A stretch of 64,000 nt of DNA from Roseibium porphyridii (GTDB lineage: Bacteria > Pseudomonadota > Alphaproteobacteria > Rhizobiales > Stappiaceae): positions 4,258,001 through 4,322,000 of the forward strand of contig NZ_CP120863.1 of NCBI RefSeq assembly GCF_026191725.2, written 5' to 3'. The notes below the pieces were generated by a model, which had not been told where the DNA came from, ran no database searches, and saw nothing but the letters and a program-made list of their open reading frames with translations. Below are positions 8,399-16,868 of the stretch, piece after piece. The stretch's first letter is position 1. Every line of letters starts with the position of its first letter. Made by a program: the position numbers and the translations under genes.

Positions 8399-9619
8399 AT
8401 GAGTTCCGGAACGCCTAAGATACTGATCTACAGCCATGATTCGTTCGGATTAGGCCACTTAAGGCGCTGCCGTGCAATCGCTCAGTCACTGGTTGGGGAC
8501 TTTGACACTCTTTCCGTTCTGATCCTCTCAGGCTCACCCATCATTGGCAGTTTCGAATTCAGGACCCGGGTCGACTTTGTCAGGATTCCCGGTGTCATCA
8601 AGCTGCGCAACGGCGAATACACCCCTTTGTCCCTGCACATCAACATCGATCAGACGCTGGCAATCCGTTCGTCAATCATCGAGCACACGGCCGAGATTTT
8701 CGAACCCGACATTTTCATTGTCGACAAGGAACCGCTTGGACTGAGAGGCGAAGTGCTTGGCACATTGGAGGCTCTCAAAGGCACCAACACCCGCCTTGTC
8801 CTGGGCTTGCGGGACGTTATGGACGATGCGACCGTCCTGAAAGAAGAATGGGACCGCAAGAATGTGTTCCCTGCCTTGAAGGATCTCTACGACGAAATCT
8901 GGGTATATGGTCCGGAAGATATCTGCGACCCGCTTGAGGGTATGGACCTGCCGGAAGGCGTAGCGGAAAAACTCCGATATACGGGTTACCTGCGCAGAGA
9001 AATGCCGAGTGCGGCGTTGGAAAACCCGGCGCCAGCACCTTTCGACGAAGAACCTTATATTCTGGTAACACCTGGCGGCGGCGGTGACGGCGTTGAAATG
9101 GTGGATTGGGTCATGCGGGCCTATGAAGCGCGCCAACGGCCTCTTTTTCCGGCCCTGATTGTGCTTGGCCCCTTTATGCCAGCCGCCTCGGCCGCACAGT
9201 TTACCGAACGGGCAGAACATCTTCGCGACGTGGAGGTAATCCGGTTCACACCCCAGATCGAACCCTATCTTGCCAATGCCACGGCAATTGTCGGTATGGG
9301 GGGCTACAATACGTTTTGCGAAATACTGTCCTTCGACAAACCCACCTTGATGGTGCCGCGTGTCGTTCCGCGCCGCGAACAGGCTATTCGCGCTGAGCGG
9401 GCGGAAAAGAGCGGCCTGTTGAAGGTCCTGCCGATAGACTGCTATCCGGATCCCGATCTCATGGCGACGGCATTGTCGGAACTACCAAACCTCGCGCCAC
9501 CCTCGGCTGCCAGTGTAGACAATCTGCTTGGCGGACTGGAAGTTATTTCCGGTCGTGTCGGCGAAATCTTCGATGAGCAGCTTCCAGCAGATAGCAAAGT
9601 CAAACTGGCTATCGTCTGA
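8399..9619 (+). CDS. MurG-like (GT28-type) glycosyltransferase
   Basis: A 406-residue GT-B-fold glycosyltransferase, probably using a nucleotide sugar at the cytoplasmic face. The N-terminus has the acceptor-side glycine-rich loop (ILIYSHDSFGLGHLRRC). The C-terminal half has the donor-binding pattern with GMGGYNTFCEILSFDKP and PRVVPRREQAIRAER, as in MurG and UDP-glycosyltransferases. No membrane segment is evident. It is the first gene of a five-gene plus-strand operon and starts about 230 bases from the divergent ABC gene. The sequence resembles the fourth gene of the operon in general plan. Donor and acceptor sugars cannot be read from it. Confidence 0.85.
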   Translation: MSSGTPKILIYSHDSFGLGHLRRCRAIAQSLVGDFDTLSVLILSGSPIIGSFEFRTRVDFVRIPGVIKLRNGEYTPLSLHINIDQTLAIRSSIIEHTAEIFEPDIFIVDKEPLGLRGEVLGTLEALKGTNTRLVLGLRDVMDDATVLKEEWDRKNVFPALKDLYDEIWVYGPEDICDPLEGMDLPEGVAEKLRYTGYLRREMPSAALENPAPAPFDEEPYILVTPGGGGDGVEMVDWVMRAYEARQRPLFPALIVLGPFMPAASAAQFTERAEHLRDVEVIRFTPQIEPYLANATAIVGMGGYNTFCEILSFDKPTLMVPRVVPRREQAIRAERAEKSGLLKVLPIDCYPDPDLMATALSELPNLAPPSAASVDNLLGGLEVISGRVGEIFDEQLPADSKVKLAIV

Positions 9620-9670
9620 TCGCTTTCGCGTTTCACAGCTCAACGATCAACCCTTTCAAAGATTGTAGTA

Positions 9671-10891
9671 ATGTCCCGAATTGCCGTTGTGGTCAAAGGC
9701 TATCCACGCCTGTCCGAAACCTTCATTGCACAAGAGATTCTAGGCCTTGAGCGGCGGGGAATAGGCATCTTGATCGTCGCGCTGCGCAAACCCTATGACC
9801 CCTTCATTCACGACCTGCACCGACAAATCTCTGCGGACGTTCTCTATCTTCCCGAATATGTGAAAGACGACCCGGCGCGCGTTGCCAGGGCCAAGAAATG
9901 GGCTGAAAGGCAACCCACTTTCGAAAAGGCCAAAGCGCTCTTTGATGCCGACTTTGCCCGGCAATCCAATGCGGATCGGCAACGTCGCTGGTCACAGGCC
10001 TGTGTTTTCGCGCACGAGTTGCCGGAAGACATCACCTGGATCTACACCCACTATCTGCATACACCTTGTTCCGCGGCTCGCTATGCAGCGCACTTGTCCG
10101 GTCGCCAATGGTCGTTTTCCGCTCACGCGAAAGATATCTGGACCAGCCCCAAGTGGGATTTGAGAACCAAGATCAACGACGCAGCCTGGGGTGTGACCTG
10201 CACCACCGTCAATGCCACCTTCCTCAAGGGACTTGCTGATACACCTCACAAGGTTGAGCTCCTGTATCACGGACTTGATTTTTCCGGCTTTCCGGAGCCC
10301 TCCAAGGAGATGTCAAAGCGTGATGGCAGCGAAGAGCCGGTTCGGCTCGTATCCGTTGGACGTGCGGTTGAAAAGAAGGGGTACGACGATCTCCTGAGCG
10401 CCCTTTCAATGCTGCCCAACGACTTGAACTGGCGCTTCACGCATATTGGTGGTGGCGACCTCTCAGAGGTGCTGAAGCAAGAAGCTGAGCGTCTTGGCGT
10501 TGCACAGCGTATCACCTGGCGCGGAGCGCAGCCAAGGGAAGAGGTCATCGCGACCTGTGCAGACGCTGACCTGTTCGTCTTGCCGTCGAAACTTGCAAAG
10601 TCAGGCGACCGGGACGGATTGCCGAATGTCTTGATGGAAGCTCAATCCATGGGGCTTTGTTGCCTTTCCACACGTGTGTCGGCGATACCGGAGTTGATCG
10701 TCAGTGGTGAGACCGGGGTTCTTGTGGAACCCGGTTCCCCAGAAGAGCTTTCAGATGCCTTGAGCGGGTTGATTGCAGATCCCGATCGCAGGCGCATGCT
10801 AGGGCTTGCTGCCGCAAACCGTGTACGCAAGGAGTTTTCAACTGATCCCGGCCTTGACCGGTTGGCAGAGAAGTTTCGTAAGGTGCTTTGA
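9671..10891 (+). CDS. Glycosyltransferase family 4 protein
   Basis: A retaining GT-B glycosyltransferase (GT4 type). The N-terminal domain (KGYPRLSETFIAQEI) matches exopolysaccharide transferases of the colanic-acid type, and the C-terminal donor domain is seen as RLVSVGRAVEKKGYDDLL and GLPNVLMEAQSMGLCCLST, which contains the conserved acidic E-x7-like donor motif. It is 406 residues long and lies 51 bases after the first transferase, with the next gene beginning 19 bases later, so it is in the same transcript. It probably adds one sugar to a lipid-linked glycan; the sugar is unknown. Confidence 0.88.
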   Translation: MSRIAVVVKGYPRLSETFIAQEILGLERRGIGILIVALRKPYDPFIHDLHRQISADVLYLPEYVKDDPARVARAKKWAERQPTFEKAKALFDADFARQSNADRQRRWSQACVFAHELPEDITWIYTHYLHTPCSAARYAAHLSGRQWSFSAHAKDIWTSPKWDLRTKINDAAWGVTCTTVNATFLKGLADTPHKVELLYHGLDFSGFPEPSKEMSKRDGSEEPVRLVSVGRAVEKKGYDDLLSALSMLPNDLNWRFTHIGGGDLSEVLKQEAERLGVAQRITWRGAQPREEVIATCADADLFVLPSKLAKSGDRDGLPNVLMEAQSMGLCCLSTRVSAIPELIVSGETGVLVEPGSPEELSDALSGLIADPDRRRMLGLAAANRVRKEFSTDPGLDRLAEKFRKVL

Positions 10892-10910
10892 TCCGCCAGC
10901 AGGACTTCCT

Positions 10911-12038
10911 ATGAGAATCGCCTTCACAGCCCCGATGAAACCCCTTGATCATCCTGTCCCTTCTGGCGACAGGACGATGGGTCGCCTGATTGTAAAGGCC
11001 CTCAAGTCAGCGGGGCATGAGGTTGAGGTAGCCAGCACGTTCCGGTCCTGGCGCAAGGATGGCAGCGACGAACTCCAGTCCAAGGTGAAAGCCGAAGCTC
11101 TCAAGGAAGTCAGCCGCATCGCCAACGACTGGAAACGTGACAGGAAAAAGCCCGACCTGTTCCTGACATATCATCTTTATCACAAGGCACCCGACTGGAT
11201 TGGGCCCGCTTTGGCGGATCGATTTGATCTGCCTTACGCGATCATCGAAGCAAGCCGCGCGCCGAAACGCAAAACGGGCAACTGGGCATTCGGCTTTGCT
11301 GCAGCTGATATGGCTCTGCAACGGGCTGACGCCGTTGCCGCAATTCACAACGCAGATGCAGAGTGCTTGCACGAGGTTGTCCCTCCGGACCGTCTTGACG
11401 TTCTTCTGCCTTTTCTGGATGAAGCACCTTATCGACAAGCAGTGACCGGCTCCAAACCGCCCGCATCTGCGCCCCTCAAACTTCTTGCCGTTGGAATGAT
11501 GCGAGAAGGCGACAAGTTTCGATCCTATGAGGTGCTTGCCGCAGCCCTTGATCGCCTTATGAATCTATCCTGGCATCTGACCCTGATCGGTGACGGGCCT
11601 GTCCGTTCCAAGGTTGTTGATCTCTTCCCGGCGGACAGGATTACCGTTCTCGGCGCTCTTGGGGCAGAAGACTTGCCAGCGCAATATGCTCAACACGATC
11701 TCGTTGTTTGGCCTGCTATTCGTGAAGCGTTTGGTCTGGTCCTGATGGAAGCTCAAGCGGCTGGCACCGGGGTTGTCGCAGGTAACACTTTCGGAGTTCC
11801 TGATATTGTCCGGCAGGGAGAAACCGGATTGCTTTCGCAAGAAGGCGATGTTGAAGCCTTTGCCGCAAATCTGGAAAACGTCATCAGGAACCCAGGCATT
11901 GCCGATCGATTGGGCATTGCAGCCAGCGCATATATATCCGCCAACCATTCGCTCGAAGCCGGGGCTGCTCGGCTGGACCTTTTTGCCCGCAAGGCTGTCG
12001 ACAACCACAGACGGCCTCAGAAAGACCAAGGAAAATGA
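10911..12038 (+). CDS. Glycosyltransferase family 4 protein
   Basis: A 375-residue GT-B glycosyltransferase. The donor-binding C-terminal domain is recognised by KLLAVGMMREGDKFRSYEVL and REAFGLVLMEAQAAGTGVVA. The N-terminal domain starts with MRIAFTAPMKPLDHPVPSGDR, a pattern seen in uncharacterised alphaproteobacterial transferases. The ATG at 10911 is preceded by CAGGAC and follows the previous stop by 19 bases; the open frame extends further upstream only through an overlap with the previous gene. The stop overlaps the next start (ATGA), implying translational coupling. Its role in the glycan pathway is inferred from the neighbours. Confidence 0.87.
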   Translation: MRIAFTAPMKPLDHPVPSGDRTMGRLIVKALKSAGHEVEVASTFRSWRKDGSDELQSKVKAEALKEVSRIANDWKRDRKKPDLFLTYHLYHKAPDWIGPALADRFDLPYAIIEASRAPKRKTGNWAFGFAAADMALQRADAVAAIHNADAECLHEVVPPDRLDVLLPFLDEAPYRQAVTGSKPPASAPLKLLAVGMMREGDKFRSYEVLAAALDRLMNLSWHLTLIGDGPVRSKVVDLFPADRITVLGALGAEDLPAQYAQHDLVVWPAIREAFGLVLMEAQAAGTGVVAGNTFGVPDIVRQGETGLLSQEGDVEAFAANLENVIRNPGIADRLGIAASAYISANHSLEAGAARLDLFARKAVDNHRRPQKDQGK

Positions 12039-13189
12039 CCCGCAAGGCCTTCATTCACGTGCAGCACCTGCTGGGTACCGGCCATGTGGTCAGGGCAGCC
12101 GCAATTGGCAAAGCATTGGCCTCTTCAGGCGTTGAGGTGACATTAGCCAGCGGCAACAAAATTCCCCCAACCCTGGACACCGGGCCGCTTCGTATTGTCG
12201 AACTCCCCGCCTGCAAAAGCCCTGACGCTGCGTTCAAGCGACTTGTTACTTTAGACGATGAAGATATTGACAATGAATGGAAAACAGCACGCGTTAAAGC
12301 ATCGATTCAAGCGTTTAAGGAAGAAGAATTCGACCTGCTCTTGACGGAGACCTATCCCTTTGGGCGGCGCCAGCTGGACTTTGAACTAAGTCCTCTCCTC
12401 AACGCGGCAAAGGCACGGCCCAATCCGCCAATTGTTGCGACATCCATTCGAGATATTCTGGTGCGCAAGAAGGAACTCTGGAAAGAAGAATGGATGGCTG
12501 ATCAGGCACTGAACCATTATCATCGAGTGCTTGTCCATTCCGACCCGGATTTCATCCAACTTTCCGACAGCTTCCCATTTGCAGACCGGATCGAACATCT
12601 GATCCGCTATACCGGTTATGTCGAAGGACATGCCGGCCGAGCTGCCGACGGGTCTGATGGCAATGACGAAGTGATCGTTTCGTGCGGTGGCGGCGCAGTC
12701 GCAGCAAGTCTCCTGACGGCAGCCCTGGATGCCCGCCCCTTGTCGCGACGTGCGGGAGACACTCGCTGGCGGGTCCTTGTTGGACACGACGTGCCGGAAG
12801 ACAGCTTTCACGCCTATCAGAAACGCGCATCAACCGGTGTTAGCGTCGAACGCGCTCGCAGGGATTTTCCTGACCTATTGAAACGTGCTCGGCTCTCCAT
12901 CAGCCAGGCTGGTTACAACACAGTACTCGACGTGCTGACTGCCGGTGTCGCTGCTGTCTTTGCTCCGTTTGCACAGAAAAACGAAACGGAGCAAACGCAA
13001 CGTGCGGAAGCATTGGCACGCCATGGCAGGGCAATTGTTACGCCCGAAATGGGTTTGACACCCGAACGGCTTGCTGCAGCTGCAGACGACGCTCTGGCCC
13101 TTCCCCGCAGTCATCATGCTGTTTTGCTTGGCGGCGCAGCAAAGAGCGCTGAAATTCTCCTCAACGACCTTAAAGAGTGCGCCGCATGA
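12035..13189 (+). CDS. MurG-like glycosyltransferase
   Basis: A 384-residue protein with the plan of MurG/GT28-type transferases: an N-terminal loop HVQHLLGTGHVVRAAAIGKAL and a C-terminal donor-binding region SISQAGYNTVLDVLTAGVAA followed by PFAQKNETEQTQRAEAL. It overlaps the preceding gene by four bases and the following gene by four bases, so all three are translationally coupled. Like the first gene of the operon, it contains the Gly-Tyr-Asn-Thr donor-site sequence, so the operon has two GT28-like and two GT4-like enzymes. Substrates unknown. Confidence 0.83.
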   Translation: MTRKAFIHVQHLLGTGHVVRAAAIGKALASSGVEVTLASGNKIPPTLDTGPLRIVELPACKSPDAAFKRLVTLDDEDIDNEWKTARVKASIQAFKEEEFDLLLTETYPFGRRQLDFELSPLLNAAKARPNPPIVATSIRDILVRKKELWKEEWMADQALNHYHRVLVHSDPDFIQLSDSFPFADRIEHLIRYTGYVEGHAGRAADGSDGNDEVIVSCGGGAVAASLLTAALDARPLSRRAGDTRWRVLVGHDVPEDSFHAYQKRASTGVSVERARRDFPDLLKRARLSISQAGYNTVLDVLTAGVAAVFAPFAQKNETEQTQRAEALARHGRAIVTPEMGLTPERLAAAADDALALPRSHHAVLLGGAAKSAEILLNDLKECAA

Positions 13190-13944
13190 CAACGGATCTG
13201 CAACGTTTCAAAGACGAACTGACAGCACATCTCGACTGGTTTGCAGAACGCGGGCGCAAAGTGAGCTTCTGGTGGCGGGATGACGACGCGGTGGAACCAA
13301 CACCAGCGCTTGACCGCATGTTGGCTTTTTGCAATCGACACGGGGTCGATATGGCACTCGCTGTTATTCCGAAGAATGCGACAGAAAACCTTGCAGCCCG
13401 ACTTCAAGACGAGCCTCATGCATGGGTGCTGCAACATGGTTGGCAGCACAAGAACTTTCAACGCAAGGATCTGCGCGAAAAAGCGGCTGAGCTTGGCACC
13501 CGGCGCGACCCGGATGAACTGATAGCCCAGCTTACCGACGGTAAATTACGGCTTGAAAAGTTGTTTGCGGCCAAATTCATCAAGGCCATGGTGCCGCCTT
13601 GGAACCGGATTGCACCTGAGATTTCACGCAGATTGCCGGGCGTGGGACTTCCAGGTCTTTCCACTTTCACATGGCACAATTTCCCTCGCGACCATCAAGT
13701 CCAGTCCCATGTCGACATCATAAAGTGGAAAAAACGGGTTCGTTTCATTGGCTGGGAAAGTGCTCGGTTACGCTTTGATCTGCAGCTCACGCGCCGCCGC
13801 AACACAGGCAGCGAACCTGTCGGCCTCCTGACACATCATTTGGCGCATGATGAAGAGTGCTTTGAGTTTCTGGAAGAGTTTCTGGCTATTTCTGCCCACC
13901 ATGAGGGTGCGGAATGGCCGCGCGTTGAAACCTTGTTTGGCTAA
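13186..13944 (+). CDS. Polysaccharide deacetylase-family protein
   Basis: A 252-residue protein with features of the NodB-type deacetylase fold. The N-terminal RDDD motif (about residues 29-32) and the QHGWQHKN segment (about 86-93) resemble the metal-binding Asp and His pair, and VPPWNRIAPE resembles the later catalytic strand. No signal peptide or membrane segment is evident, so it would act in the cytoplasm, which is unusual for cell-wall deacetylases but fits modification of a lipid-linked precursor. The ATG at 13186 overlaps the previous stop (ATGA); the open frame has an upstream GTG at 13177. It ends the glycosyltransferase operon. Confidence 0.75.
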   Translation: MTTDLQRFKDELTAHLDWFAERGRKVSFWWRDDDAVEPTPALDRMLAFCNRHGVDMALAVIPKNATENLAARLQDEPHAWVLQHGWQHKNFQRKDLREKAAELGTRRDPDELIAQLTDGKLRLEKLFAAKFIKAMVPPWNRIAPEISRRLPGVGLPGLSTFTWHNFPRDHQVQSHVDIIKWKKRVRFIGWESARLRFDLQLTRRRNTGSEPVGLLTHHLAHDEECFEFLEEFLAISAHHEGAEWPRVETLFG

Positions 13945-13971
13945 GGCTCAAGGCAACAAGGGGTGGAGCAC

Positions 13972-14502
13972 CTATTGGGCAGCTTCGACGTGATCTTCCT
14001 TCAGTACCTTCGAAAACTCCCGTCTAAGGAACGCGAGTTTCGGATCTATATAGGTCTTGCAGAAAGGACGCTCGGGACCCTTTTCGTAGTAGCCCAGAAA
14101 ACGTTCGTCTGACGCCTTGAAACCGGCGAGGGTCATGACGTTGGTAATCAAGGGTTCATCGAATTCACGTTGAAGTTTACGTAGGATGCGACCGACCTTC
14201 ACACCTGTTCCGGCATCATACACGTAGACAGCGCTGCGATATTTGCCCCGCATCTTGTGGCGGGAAGTGCTTGAATGTGTGCGCAGATGGATTTCGATCA
14301 AGACGTCCATAGGCAGCACTTCTGGATCGAAGGTCACGATAACCGCTTCCGACCAAGCATCTTCGGGAGGATCAGAGCGGATAAATCCCTGCTCCACCTT
14401 CGATATGCCAGCAATTGCCTGAAAGACGGCTTCGGTGCACCAGTGGCACCCACCGCCCAGCCCGATTTTCAAGAAACGTCTCCAAGGCTTCGTCGAATGC
14501 AT
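13972..14502 (-). CDS. Peptide methionine sulfoxide reductase MsrA-like protein
   Basis: Probably reduces methionine-S-sulfoxide in proteins or free methionine sulfoxide. The catalytic motif is GGCHWC (Cys19 and Cys22) where the family usually has GCFWC, so the Phe is His. The region LIEIHLRTHSSTSRHKMRGKYRSAVYV corresponds to the DPT...D.G.QYRS segment of MsrA, with altered residues. At 176 residues the length is normal. The C-terminus has no obvious recycling cysteine except that in ERPFCKTYI. It is a divergent MsrA paralogue. It converges with the deacetylase gene, 27 bases away, with no terminator seen between them. Confidence 0.8.
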   Translation of the reverse strand: MHSTKPWRRFLKIGLGGGCHWCTEAVFQAIAGISKVEQGFIRSDPPEDAWSEAVIVTFDPEVLPMDVLIEIHLRTHSSTSRHKMRGKYRSAVYVYDAGTGVKVGRILRKLQREFDEPLITNVMTLAGFKASDERFLGYYEKGPERPFCKTYIDPKLAFLRREFSKVLKEDHVEAAQ

Positions 14503-14778
14503 GCCATTTTGCCGCCTGAAGAGAAATAATCAAAATGGCTTGGCAAAGATTCCCCCAAGGGAGTTTGCAACAGTGAGCTTAGAGCCAGTGAGATCTGGGC
14601 ATTTTCTCACACTTTCAATGACTTACAGATTTTTCAAAATGCGCTCTACACGCTGCCCCTGCCCCGGCGGCGGTTTGACACCGTCGATCCTTGCAGCAAC
14701 CGGTGCTGAGTTCGGTCCAAGATTGACAGCCAGTGTGGTCCGACCTCAAATGAGGCCGGCACAAATCAGGAGACATCC

Positions 14779-15408
14779 ATGTCCGGTCACGACCATGATC
14801 ACGACCATTCAGAATTGAGCGACATCGAACTCCGCGTTCGAGCGCTGGAAACGCTCTTGACGGAAAAAGGTTATGTCGACCCCCCTGCCCTGGATGAGCT
14901 GATCGAGACTTATGAAACCAAGATCGGCCCCAAGAACGGGGCGCAAGTGGTTGCAAAAGTCTGGACCGATCCGGACTATCGAAACCGATTGCTGGAGGAT
15001 GCCACGTCAGCGATCGCAGAACTCGGCTTCACAGGCCGACAAGGTGAACACATGGTGGCGGTTGAGAACACTCCCGGCACACACAACATGGTCGTCTGCA
15101 CACTTTGCTCCTGCTATCCGTGGACGGTGCTCGGCCTGCCGCCTGTCTGGTACAAATCCGCACCTTATCGCTCCCGCGCGGTGCGTGATCCGCGTGGTGT
15201 GCTGGCGGAATTCGGAATAACTTTACCGGCGGCAAAGGAAATAAAGGTGTGGGATTCAACGGCTGAAGTTCGATATCTCGTCGTCCCGGAACGCCCAGAG
15301 GGCACAGACGGCTGGAGTGCAGAACAACTGGCGGAGCTTGTCACCCGAGACAGTATGATCGGCACTGGACTTGCAGCATCTCCAGAGCAGGCGAAGGAAA
15401 GCGCATGA
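14779..15408 (+). CDS. nthA: Nitrile hydratase alpha subunit, cobalt type
   Basis: The metal-bearing subunit of nitrile hydratase, which hydrates nitriles to amides in the cytoplasm. The metal claw is VCTLCSCY (Cys107, Cys110, Cys112), where Thr in the second place marks cobalt enzymes; iron enzymes have Ser. The neighbouring [13 protein letters not shown] and [17 protein letters not shown] are family hallmarks. The N-terminus has an alternating His-Asp run (residues 4-10) that could bind metal. At 209 residues it has the normal length. The ATG follows CAGGAG, and the stop overlaps the beta-subunit start. Two TTGACA-like sequences lie upstream (about 14676 and 14722), so the operon promoter is probably there. 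Confidence 0.95.
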   Translation: MSGHDHDHDHSELSDIELRVRALETLLTEKGYVDPPALDELIETYETKIGPKNGAQVVAKVWTDPDYRNRLLEDATSAIAELGFTGRQGEHMVAVENTPGTHNMVVCTLCSCYPWTVLGLPPVWYKSAPYRSRAVRDPRGVLAEFGITLPAAKEIKVWDSTAEVRYLVVPERPEGTDGWSAEQLAELVTRDSMIGTGLAASPEQAKESA

Positions 15409-16064
15409 ACGGTGCACAGGACCTTGGGGGCCAGATGGGATTCGGCCCCATAGAGCTGGAAGAAAACGAACCCAACTTTCATGCCGATTGGGAAAAGCGG
15501 GCTTTTGCAGTGACACTTGCCATGGGCGCTACCGGAACATGGACACTCGACGCTTCCCGCTTTTCACGCGAGTCGCTTCCGCCAGATGTCTATCTTTCAT
15601 CCAGCTACTACGAAATCTGGGCCAGGGGACTGGAGCGTCTCGTCGTCAAATACGGCCTCGTAACAGAGGACGAGTTGAAGGAAGGTCAGCCCAAGGCTCC
15701 GGCCCAACCGGTCAAAAAAGTGCTCAAGTCAGCTGACGTTGCAACCACACTGGCGAAAGGCGCAACGGTTGACCGTCCCCAATCGGAAGCCGCCCGGTTC
15801 AAGGTTGGAGACCCTGTGCGAACCAAAAGAATGCACCCTGAGCATCACACACGCCTTCCCAGATACGCGCGAGATGTTGTTGGAAAAATTGAAGCCATCC
15901 ACGGCGTTCATGTCTTTCCGGATGCAAATGCACATGGGAAGGGTGAACAGCCTTGCTGGCTCTACGGCGTGGTCTTTCGCGGACCGGATATCTGGGGCGA
16001 AGACAGCGATCCAACGCTGACGCTTCGTATTGACCTTTGGGAGCCATACCTTGACCCGGCCTGA
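15405..16064 (+). CDS. nthB: Nitrile hydratase beta subunit
   Basis: The second subunit of nitrile hydratase, which contributes arginines to the modified-cysteine active site. It begins [16 protein letters not shown], a typical beta-subunit start, and the C-terminal half carries the SH3-like barrel ([25 protein letters not shown]...) ending in [12 protein letters not shown]. At 219 residues it matches the usual length. It overlaps the alpha gene by four bases (ATGA) and the accessory gene downstream. Confidence 0.95.
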   Translation: MNGAQDLGGQMGFGPIELEENEPNFHADWEKRAFAVTLAMGATGTWTLDASRFSRESLPPDVYLSSSYYEIWARGLERLVVKYGLVTEDELKEGQPKAPAQPVKKVLKSADVATTLAKGATVDRPQSEAARFKVGDPVRTKRMHPEHHTRLPRYARDVVGKIEAIHGVHVFPDANAHGKGEQPCWLYGVVFRGPDIWGEDSDPTLTLRIDLWEPYLDPA

Positions 16065-16404
16065 TCAGAAGAGCTCAGCACCGCACCTTCCTCTTGACGA
16101 AGATGGGGGGCCGGTCTTTTCAGCTCCCTGGGAAGCGCGTGTCTTTGCCATGACGCTCCAGGCCCACGAAGCAGGCGTCTTTTCGTGGAGCGAATGGGCA
16201 GACACACTTGGCGCTGAACTTGCTGGTGATGGTGACGGCTCAGGCGATACAAAGGGGTACTACGATCATTGGCTGAATGCATTTGAAAAACTGTTGGCCC
16301 AAAAAGGCGTCGCGGCAGCGGACCAGCTTTCCCAACTAAGGGAAGCCTGGAACCAAGCGGCACGGGCGACGCCTCATGGCCAACCGATCGAACTTGATCG
16401 CTGA
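16051..16404 (+). CDS. Nitrile hydratase accessory/activator protein
   Basis: A small helper protein for cobalt insertion or cysteine oxidation in nitrile hydratase, related in sequence to the N-terminal part of the beta subunit (VFSAPWEARVFAMTLQAHEAG.F.WSEWADTLGAE, then YYDHWLNAFEKLLAQKG). I chose TTG at 16051, preceded by GGGAG with a seven-base spacer, giving 117 residues and a 14-base overlap with nthB; an earlier TTG at 16030 has no ribosome-binding site. Order alpha-beta-accessory is the usual one for cobalt enzymes. Confidence 0.88.
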   Translation: MTRPDQKSSAPHLPLDEDGGPVFSAPWEARVFAMTLQAHEAGVFSWSEWADTLGAELAGDGDGSGDTKGYYDHWLNAFEKLLAQKGVAAADQLSQLREAWNQAARATPHGQPIELDR

Positions 16405-16411
16405 CGGCATC

Positions 16412-16864
16412 ATGCATCTGAAGGTGCCACCACCCGTCGTCGTGTTGATTGGCCTCGGCCTGCTTTATTTGGGCGATCGTCAGCTACCGAGCTTTAGCCT
16501 GTCGTTTCCTGGTCAGATATCGCTCGCGATCGTGCTGCTGGCATCCGGTCTTGCAATCGGATGTCACGCGCTTTTTCGATTCATAATGGCAAAGACAACC
16601 TTCAATCCAACAACACCGGACAAAGTCAATGTCCTTGTGACGAACGGGCTCTATCGGTTCAGCCGAAACCCGATGTATGTTGCTGATGTTCTGCTTCTTT
16701 TGTCGCTGGCGGCCTACTACGGAACGTTGACCGTTGCTGCTGTCGTCCCTCTCTTCATTTGGTATCTGACGGAGTTTCAAATCAAGCCGGAGGAAGATCA
16801 CCTCAAGAGCAAGTTCGGAAAGGACTACCTTTCCTACAAAGCTCGGGTTCCGCGCTGGATCTGA
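16412..16864 (+). CDS. Isoprenylcysteine carboxyl methyltransferase-like membrane protein
   Basis: An integral membrane methyltransferase of the ICMT/PEMT-like family. Hydrophobic helices lie near residues 6-25, 32-55 and 88-125, and the C-terminal half has the S-adenosylmethionine-binding pattern YRFSRNPMYVADVL, then EEDHLKSKFGKDYLSYKARVPRWI. I chose ATG at 16412, eight bases after the accessory-gene stop, since the family begins close to the KVPPP segment; an in-frame ATG at 16376 would add 12 residues and overlap the previous gene. Neither start has a strong ribosome-binding site. The bacterial substrate of such proteins is generally unknown, and a link with nitrile metabolism is only positional. 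Confidence 0.85.
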   Translation: MHLKVPPPVVVLIGLGLLYLGDRQLPSFSLSFPGQISLAIVLLASGLAIGCHALFRFIMAKTTFNPTTPDKVNVLVTNGLYRFSRNPMYVADVLLLLSLAAYYGTLTVAAVVPLFIWYLTEFQIKPEEDHLKSKFGKDYLSYKARVPRWI

Positions 16865-16868
16865 CCCG

